DNA of 64,000 bases from Cladocopium goreaui (Eukaryota > Sar > Dinophyceae > Suessiales > Symbiodiniaceae): positions 160,791-224,790 of the forward strand of contig CAMXCT020000485.1 of NCBI GenBank assembly GCA_947184155.2, given 5' to 3'. The notes under the pieces are model-generated. The model was not told where the DNA came from. It saw only the letters and a program-made list of their open reading frames with translations, and searched no databases. A program made the position numbers and the translations under genes. Positions within the stretch are counted from its first letter, which is position 1. Every line of letters begins with the position of its first letter. Shown here one piece after another: positions 57,461-64,000 of this stretch.

Positions 57461-57650
57461 TGCAAAAAAATTCAGATCCTACTTATGTCACCTCATGTCC
57501 CAGATTTGCAAGGATGACACAGCACAAATCGAGATGAATTTAGTTGTCATGTGTCACATTTGAGCATCATGAAAACCATGAATGACTCTGTGATCGTCAA
57601 GGCCCTTTTGGCTGGAAAACAGGAGCGCGATTTTCGTCCATTGCTTCGCA
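57461..57650 (+). repeat. right LTR of the copia-type fossil
   Basis: A 190-base copy of the left LTR begins TGCAAA and ends TTCGCA. About 95% of aligned bases agree with the left copy, and one short internal length difference exists. The following five bases, ATTTC, nearly match the five before the left LTR. Confidence 0.88.
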
Positions 57651-58400
57651 ATTTCGGAGTGGATTGGAATAAAATGTTCGTGGCCAAAATTGTTTCCAGA
57701 AATTCCAGTGGGAACTCCTTAGGACCTGGGGGCTAATTTTTATTAATTTTTCATATTTTCGGCAGACTGGGTACACCCATACGCCCAAGTCCTTGCAATG
57801 TTTGCGTTTGACAGCTATTCCCAATCAAAACGTTCGCCACGACCCCTGTCCCGGCACAGACCTTGCAAAACCCCTTTCCCCATTGGAAACGCTAGCTTTA
57901 ACAAGCCTTGACCAAACTATCATGGTTCTATTATGTTCTATTCGTTTTTGATCGAATCCCATCGGAACGCCGGTTTCCAGCGGGCCTTTTTTCGTGGGCA
58001 CTGTTGACGCCCACAAACAAAAACGCGAAGCAGGCCCTTTTCCTAGTTTGTATACTGCAGGATGGGTTTTGATAAAGGGAAAAAACGAGGTCCAAAACGA
58101 GGTCAAAACGAGGTACGGAAAAAACCCCGCATCTACACACATGGACTTTGGCCCGCAAGCCGCAAACCTGCCCTTCCTTGGATCACTGGTAGCGAAACAA
58201 TGACAATTTGCAGAATCCCAGCACACCGCCATGGCAGTGTAGAGATGATAATCCCAGCGTTGTGTAGAAGTACCCGGAAACAGCAACAGCAGCAGCCGTC
58301 GAACCAGCAGCCGCAGCAACAGCAAGACGCCAGTAGCTGCAGAACCCAACAGCAACCATCCCAAACACAATGAGAACGCAACTAGCAAGATTAAAGCACT
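57651..58400. other. flank of the fossil element, no supported gene
   Basis: A minus-strand frame of 187 codons covers 57,825-58,388, and other frames overlap it. Part of its length is a CAGCAG/CAACAG tract (58,278-58,360), which inflates openness. It contains an AAACGAGGTC repeat near 58,085-58,120. No domain was recognised, so it is not called as a gene. Confidence 0.4.
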
Positions 58401-58404
58401 ATGC

Positions 58405-58530
58405 TAATAGTAAAACAACGCCCTACCCCAAACACAACCTAAACGCCGCTTCGCCACTTTAGGTCTACATGAGATAGTAAAACAGCAACCTACCCTAAAC
58501 ACAAGCTAAACGCCGCATCGCCACGACTTC
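58405..58530. repeat. two copies of a 60-base unit
   Basis: TAGTAAAACAACGCCCTACC, then CCAAACACAACCTAAACGCC, then GCTTCGCCAC at about 58,409 recurs slightly changed at about 58,474 (TAGTAAAACAGCAACCTACC...). A shortened third echo of CGCCACGACTT lies near 58,520 and 58,575. Confidence 0.8.
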
Positions 58531-58884
58531 CACAAAAGCCTTCCCCCAAGCTAATTTCAAGATTTTTGGGATTTCGCCACGACTTGGGCAGTTGGGAGTA
58601 GTAAGGGCCGGGAGGCAGAAGTCTATGTGAGAAGGCGGTACTCAATGCCGGCGAAGGCGCCCCAACGTAGCAGTCAATTGTCATTCCCGCATGGAACTAC
58701 GCCCACCAGCTGCGGGGAAAAGTAACCCTAATTTTTGTCGCCTATTCTAAACGCAAACAAATATTAAAAAATAGGGGGAAAAAACATCCCAAATGTCTAT
58801 CTGGCAAATCTTCTGGCATTCTATCTGGCATTCTATCTGACATATCTTCTGCGTTCTATCTGGCATATCTTCCGGCATGCTATC

Positions 58885-59118
58885 TGGCCGTTGAGGCTCC
58901 GCAGTGCCCACTGGGATCTGGAAGTCGCGGTTGAGGTCCGGCAGTGCCCACTGCGATCTGGAAGTCGCGGTTGAGGTCCGGCAGTGCCCACTGCGACCTG
59001 GAAATTGCGGTTGAGGTGCCCACTGCGATCTGCAACTCGCGGTTGGGGTCCGGCAGTGCCCACTGGGATCTGGAGCTCGCGGTGGAGGCCCGGCTGCGCC
59101 CACTGGGATCTGGACTGC
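58885..59118. repeat. 58-base GC-rich tandem repeat, 4-5 copies
   Basis: The unit contains CGGTTGAGGTCCGGCAGTGC followed by CCACTGCGATCTGGAAGT. Copies begin near 58,890, 58,930, 58,968, 59,010 and 59,040, with shortened and changed members. Both strands are open across it with Arg/Pro/Ser-rich peptides, an effect of the repeat. Confidence 0.85.
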
Positions 59119-59222
59119 AAGGAGGAGGCGGCGGGTGGGAGGCGGAGGAGGCAGAGGAGGCGGAGGAGGCGGAGGAGGAGGAGGAGGCGGAGGAGGAGGA
59201 GGAGGAGGAGGAGGAGAAGAGC
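59112..59222. repeat. GGAGGC/GGAGGA purine tract
   Basis: About 110 bases are nearly pure purine on the plus strand, first GGAGGC-type, then GGAGGA-type. Guanine runs are frequent. The E/R-rich open frames through it are not genes. Confidence 0.9.
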
Positions 59223-60560
59223 TCTGTTAAAATCTAGATAAATCTAGCAGCCCTCACCTGGCAGGTGGGGAAAAAATCTTAAAATACGCACCTAATTCCA
59301 ATGTTCAGTGTGTCACAAGTAGATTTATGTTTTTTTTTTGGGGTTCAAAACACGATGTGAACGCATGATTCATGTATGTTTTGGAATATTTTGGTAACAA
59401 ATCTATCGGGTTCCGATTTACATCTAAGCTCAATGTTGTTGCAACAATTTTTTGTAGCCAAATTGCACCCTTCTTTTGACAAAATATCAAATTCCCTAGC
59501 GGGCACATTGAACTGAGCCCGCAGGTGGGTCTTAAATCACGCGCACGGAAACGAGGCCAGAATCGAAGCCAAAACGGCGCCCGAACGAGGCCAGAAAATA
59601 TATACTTTTGGAAACCGCTCAGCTTTGGTAACGGTCTACCACCAACCCGGCAGCAAGTCTCTAGCAGGAGTCTAGAGGCAGCCTGGCAGCAAATCAACAG
59701 CAACTTGCACGCTGCCCATGGCGATGTCCGGCAACCATTTAGCAGCAACTCAGCATCTTCTGCATTTAGATGAATCGATGCGTTTACTCTAGAAAGACAA
59801 CCCCCGGCACGGCGACATATAAACACGTGATTGGATTTGCTCGAGGGTCACATGAATGAACTAGGCATAACGGCATAACCAAAAAAAAAGTTCACCACTG
59901 TAAGCGAAAACTAAATGAAACATAATGAAACAATATTTGCTTCTAAAACATCGTTTTCTATCCTAAGGTCCCACGCAACTGCTCCACAGCAGCTAAACGC
60001 ATGTTGGGGCGACTTTCCCGGGAAGTTCCCTCCAACTAAGTGCAAAATTTTGGATCACGCGGGGTGGGTTCGCTATAAGTGAGTAACAGTCATTGCATGA
60101 AATCTTTGCGGGAACATCTAAGCAACCTCTTTACGAGTGAGACGTTTCGTCTTGCAATATCCTCTCTGGCAATAGGACTATCTTGCAAAATTCTATCCAT
60201 GGTTCTGGCATGTTCTGGCCTGGGGATCTGGATCAACATTATTCTTGAAGACCCCGTGAAAGGATCTTGTAGAGAACCTGGTACACACACACACACTGCA
60301 CACACACACACAGGTCCTGGTATGAGGTACTGTTCCGTAGGTACTGTTCTGTAGCTACTGTTGCTTGTATCTCTTACCTTGATTACATACCTGTTACACT
60401 GTTTGGGGCCTCTTGCCGGTGTAATTTCATTGTGCGACCCTGCCGTAGTTCTTAATTAAAACATTAAAATTGTTCGAGTTTAATTTGGGATAATCTAGCT
60501 CTCACATTTTTTGACCTCCACCCCACCTTGTGCGTAGGGACCTTGGCGCGGCGCCCTTAA
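59223..60560. other. no supported gene
   Basis: Only short or overlapping open frames occur, including a 173-codon minus frame at 59,305-59,826 without motifs and with an equally open plus frame opposite. A CA microsatellite lies at 60,281-60,312. Confidence 0.45.
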
Positions 60561-60569
60561 TTTCTAATT

Positions 60570-60860
60570 TGTATGCATTTCAAAGGTATTGGCGCCTCTG
60601 ATTCTATACGTTTTGGCGGCCCTGATTCTAATGGAATTGTACGTTTCAGTGGTTTTGACGCACCTGATTCCCAAAAGTGTTGTACGTTTCAGTGGTCTTG
60701 GCGCGCGTTTCACTGGTCTTGGCGCATCTGATTCCAAAAGTGTTGTGCGTTTCAGTGGTCTCCCTGATTCTATACATTTTGTGCGTTTCAGTGGTGTTGG
60801 TGCCTCCGATTATATAAGTTTTCTTGCATAAATTTTGTGCGTTTCAGTCGCCGGTGTAGC
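60570..60860. repeat. GTTTCAGTGGTCTTGGCGC interspersed tandem repeat
   Basis: The words GTGCGTTTCAGTGGTCTTGG, TCTGATTCTATACGTTTTG and GATTCCAAAAGTGTTGT alternate in about six irregular units. Spacing ranges from 25 to 50 bases. Confidence 0.8.
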
Positions 60861-61426
60861 GCTCGCATTTTGAATATCCGCTTAACACAACCTCCCAAGC
60901 AACCTTCAAAACATTGCGCACGTTTAACATTTAAGGCACCAACTGTTTGAAAAAAATGACGCATATAAAATCAGATTCGATAAAACGACCCTACCAAAAA
61001 AATAAAAATAACAATCAAACCTATGGAATTTTGGGGCACAAGTCGGCCCAGAAAATGAACTTGGTAGATACATTTTATACAATAAACTTTGGGTCTGGGA
61101 TCCCGTGGCTTAGAATCAACCTTGTTTCGGGATCCCGGGATATCATTCGATAGGATCTCAGTTGCTACTGCTTTGTCATGCTTTGTCTCACCCTAAAACA
61201 CACTCTCTGAAATTGTCTATCAATTTCATTGTCACCCACACCACCGCACCCCATCGCACCCTATCGCACCCCAACACAACGATAAGACGCGCACAGCCGC
61301 CCCCCCTTGCTTTCCAGGGGTGAAGTTGTGCGTGCCCCCGGGCACAACCTGATTGCTACAACATGTAATTTGGTTCACATTGAAAACCACCTCAAAACGT
61401 AGAAAAATAGAGGCTACAAAATGCTT

Positions 61427-61843
61427 CTAAAATTCTACCACAGATGAAATGAGTTTAGGATAATTTTGGATGATCTGCGGACCTCGTGGAGTGCTTGCTG
61501 AAATTGCTACGTACACCAATTTATCAGAGGAAGAAAGGGGGTGAGGTTCGTTAGCTATCCCCTGTGCTTTTGAAGAATACTTGTGCCGGGATGGCATCAC
61601 GCCGCTGGCCGAATGGGCATTCCCCTCAAACATTTTATACAGTATACTGCCTGTGCCCTGCAGCGCGGTTTCCTTTTCATTACGAAAACCTTGCTTTGGG
61701 TCCGCACGTTTTAAGGAACCGCCATTTGACAAAAGGCACAAAAACCTAGAATTCGATAAGCGCAGCCACAAAATGCCACAAGTATGCAACATTTGTTCCG
61801 GAACAAATAATATGTTTTCAGTCAGTCTTTTGTTTTGGTGCAT
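61427..61843 (-). CDS. minus-strand open frame of 138 codons, uncertain
   Basis: One uninterrupted frame contains PSRHKYSSKAQGIANEPHPL and DKLVYVAISASTPRGPQIIQ. Its composition is protein-like and it starts with Met, but there is no motif, splice context or neighbouring gene. The opposite strand is open for 95 codons. It could be an exon of an unrecognised gene or chance. Confidence 0.2.
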   Translation of the reverse strand: MHQNKRLTENILFVPEQMLHTCGILWLRLSNSRFLCLLSNGGSLKRADPKQGFRNEKETALQGTGSILYKMFEGNAHSASGVMPSRHKYSSKAQGIANEPHPLSSSDKLVYVAISASTPRGPQIIQNYPKLISSVVEF

Positions 61844-62107
61844 TTTCGGAAGTGAATACGTTGTTTGATAATGTTTGATATGTTTTCACATTTTGAATTT
61901 TTATGTTTTCACATTTTGAATTTCGTTTGCTTGTTTGCTTTGGCAATTTTGGCTGTCGTGAGCCTAGCAAAAAAAAAGGAGATTCGGCAAGAACGATGTA
62001 GTTGGCGCCTGAATTTCCGTACTTTTCCTCGATGTTCGACGATCGAAGCTCATTTCGTGCGGCAAGGTCGCAGCGGAACAGTTTTTCGTGGCCAATGCCG
62101 CGGGCCT

Positions 62108-62245
62108 TAAGAGAATAAACATGGATGTAAGATGTGCAGATGCAAGATGTGAAGATGTCAGATGTGAGGATGCAAGATGTGAAGCTGTGAAGATGTAAGG
62201 TATGCAGATGTAAGATGTGCACACGTAAGATGTGAAGATATTGTC
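62108..62245. repeat. GATGTAAGATGTGAA short tandem repeat
   Basis: GATGT(A/G)AGATGTGCA-type words recur every 9-15 bases for about 135 bases, with several substitutions. The minus-strand frames across it are His/Thr/Ser/Leu-rich repeats and are not genes. Confidence 0.85.
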
Positions 62246-64000
62246 TCAGCTAGTTTTCTTAGAAGAGCCCTATAGGCGCTCTTGGGAAAAACGATTGTCC
62301 TAAACAACGTCGGATGCCTTTTGTGGTTTTAGTCCTTCAGACAGTCACCAAAGCAGCCGGACACGGATGCGCCCACCTGTGCCCCATCTAGTGTTGACAT
62401 GTTTTTACCTTTACAGCTGTATCCAATAGTATGCGCACGCTCTTTCAGACCTTTCAGGAACCAAGCCATGGCCGCCATGGCGCCAAAACGAACTGGAAAA
62501 TGCCCAAAGGATCCCAGTGGCACCACGGAGTTGGTTGGGGGACCGGCTGAAAAAATCGTTTCCGTTTCATTGCTGAGCCACACGGTACCACCCACCGCGA
62601 CCCGCTGTGTTAATGAGTGTTCATATAAATAAATATGAGCAGTTTTCCTCGTGGTAATTTGATTGGATGGAAATAAATAGAAATGCTTATAAACGACCAC
62701 AGACTCCCCACTTCATCTTCCCATCCCATCCACAACACAGCTGCAAAGACCTAGCTGCCTACCGCGCAGCAACACAGTAGAAGTACAGTACATGCAATGC
62801 GAGTCAACATGTCGTATGTTACCCCCACCCCATCTCATCACAATGTAGCAGCAGTGGTAGCAGTACATGAGGTGGCAACCAAAACGAAGGTTTTAAACCA
62901 GCCCACGCCTCCCCAACCCATGGACAATTTATGTAGCAGCAGTGACATGGCAGGAATTGGCAATTGGTGTACAAAACAATATGAACGGTAACAGTCTCCC
63001 CCAGTCACCCCAACCCACAGTCACGCGTCATTCTTAAAGAAATGTAAAGAAATAACAACAGAAACGAGAGCACATGAGATGTCAAACATAAACACCGGTT
63101 GCGCTGAAACTTGGGCTGCTGCGTGTGAATGTGCCCCGTTTGCCTCTTCCACGAGTCAGCACATCCAGTTTTGCTAGGTCGCGACACCCGATATCGAACA
63201 ACTCAACAAAACGTAAGCCTGCGACGACATGCAGCCCTAGTGTATGCCGCATGAGTCTTGCACTCTTGTGTCTACTGTATTTGATATATGTTAGTGATTG
63301 TTAGTGTCTTGTGCGGTTCTTTACCTTGAAACCTTCCCTGCCCGCTTTGATTTGGATCACATCTCAGGATTTGCAATAAAACTTGCTGAGAAAACTCCAC
63401 AAGCAGTGAAAACAAATATAGACTCAACATTCACCAATCGCGCGACCAACTGCAAACCTCTAGATTAATCTAGATTACACGCAGTTCGCTTGACGGGACT
63501 GGATCTTGCTGTACATACCGGTCACTTTAAGTTTTTAAACCAAATTCATCTCAAGTAAAAACAGTCGCAAGATGTCGCAAGTCCATGTTTCTGATACGCC
63601 CTTCCCGTGCCTGTTTCGTTGGATTCCACAGTATGCTGTGAAGAAACAGGATTGCCTGCGATTGCCTGACTAGTTTCGATCGAGATAGCGCCGATAGCGC
63701 TCCGGCACTGTTTGCACTGGGATTGGCCTTTTTCGCCACAGCATGTGCCGTGCTTAGTCAACGGTGGCGAGCCCGTCTTACACGTCTAGATTGGTCGCTC
63801 GTACAATGGCAGTGATCAGGATTGTGATTTTTGGTCTTTTGGGTGTGGACTTTGGACTCTGGGAGGAGTGCAGCGTGATTAAAATTGCTTAAAGTTCAAA
63901 GCAAACACGTCGCTTCGCATCATGTCACATCTCTCAGCCGTTGGAAACATCACCAGAGATGCTTCCTGCTCACCTTCTTTTGCGGGAGGCGACGGGTTTG
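62246..64000. other. no supported gene
   Basis: Short open frames exist, such as 62,329-62,700 minus (PPTNSVVPLGSFGHFPVRFG) and 63,546-63,761 minus (TCCGEKGQSQCKQC, four cysteines). None has enough support. The window ends inside this stretch. Confidence 0.4.

Larger units (their letters stand above)
49662..57650 (+). mobile_element. fossil Ty1/copia-type LTR retrotransposon
   Basis: The element is bounded by two TG...CA direct repeats that are about 95% identical apart from one short length difference, with a near-match five-base target duplication (ATTCC / ATTTC). A primer-binding site resembling the initiator-Met tRNA type follows the left LTR, and a polypurine tract precedes the right one. 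Between them, on the plus strand, lie a gag-like region with a zinc knuckle, an aspartic protease motif, integrase, reverse transcriptase and RNase H in the copia order, and an extra 3' reading frame. It is broken, with roughly ten or more interruptions, and is therefore a fossil of moderate age. A tandem array sits inside the gag region. Confidence 0.85.

Noticed and set aside
49662-57650. Reading the element as Ty3/gypsy or as a LINE
   Set aside because: It has LTRs, a primer site and a polypurine tract, so it is not a LINE. Integrase-like sequence lies before reverse transcriptase, which is the copia order.
58944-59241. Open frames ending in long Glu or Arg runs
   Set aside because: They are created by the tandem array and the purine tract.

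Overview
The window looks like nuclear DNA of a dinoflagellate, most likely a Symbiodiniaceae-type alga. This is an inference from gene style. Genes are split into many short exons separated by introns of roughly 50-500 bases, and several introns begin with GC instead of GT. Nearly all recognisable exons from 1.5 to about 42 kb lie on the minus strand, like the one-way gene blocks known in these algae. TA, CA and CT microsatellites and minisatellites fill the gaps. No tRNA, rRNA, CRISPR array or bacterial-style operon was seen.

Minus-strand block (about 0.08-42.5 kb, reading from high to low coordinates). The supported genes are: a long coiled-coil protein (1480 to about 11.4 kb, more than 20 exons, one of 1407 bases); a 2-oxoglutarate/Fe(II) oxygenase-like gene of the StrG/phytanoyl-hydroxylase type (12.2-13.0 kb, perhaps to 14.1 kb); a gene with a PDZ domain followed by a PX-like domain (about 14.6-18.7 kb); a HAD-like gene (about 19.0-20.0 kb); unrecognised exons at 20.3-21.6 kb; a multi-exon gene at about 24.9-27.75 kb with a UBA-like segment; an uninterrupted GH17-like membrane glucanase (27,737-29,173); and further unrecognised multi-exon genes at 29.7-32.9, 35.5-36.3 and 37-42.5 kb. 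One exon-sized stretch at 22.0 kb reads on the plus strand and resembles a protein-kinase glycine loop.

Repeat-rich, gene-poor half (about 42.5-64 kb). It holds minisatellite arrays built on an AGAAACTATTTCTTAAAT core in both orientations (42.56-43.59 kb), a related array at 44.3-44.6 kb, a fossil Ty1/copia-type LTR retrotransposon (49,662-57,650) and several tandem arrays between 58.4 and 62.3 kb. The retrotransposon has 180-190 bp LTRs, a tRNA-Met-like primer site, a polypurine tract and the gag-PR-INT-RT-RH order; it is clearly broken. Its gag region contains an array of the heptamer CCCGAAA, and it has an extra 3' reading frame.

Exon edges were placed by matching reading phase to plausible splice sites. 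Edges given as 'about' are not resolved. Functions are assigned only where motifs are visible; most other exons show coding character but no family I can name.
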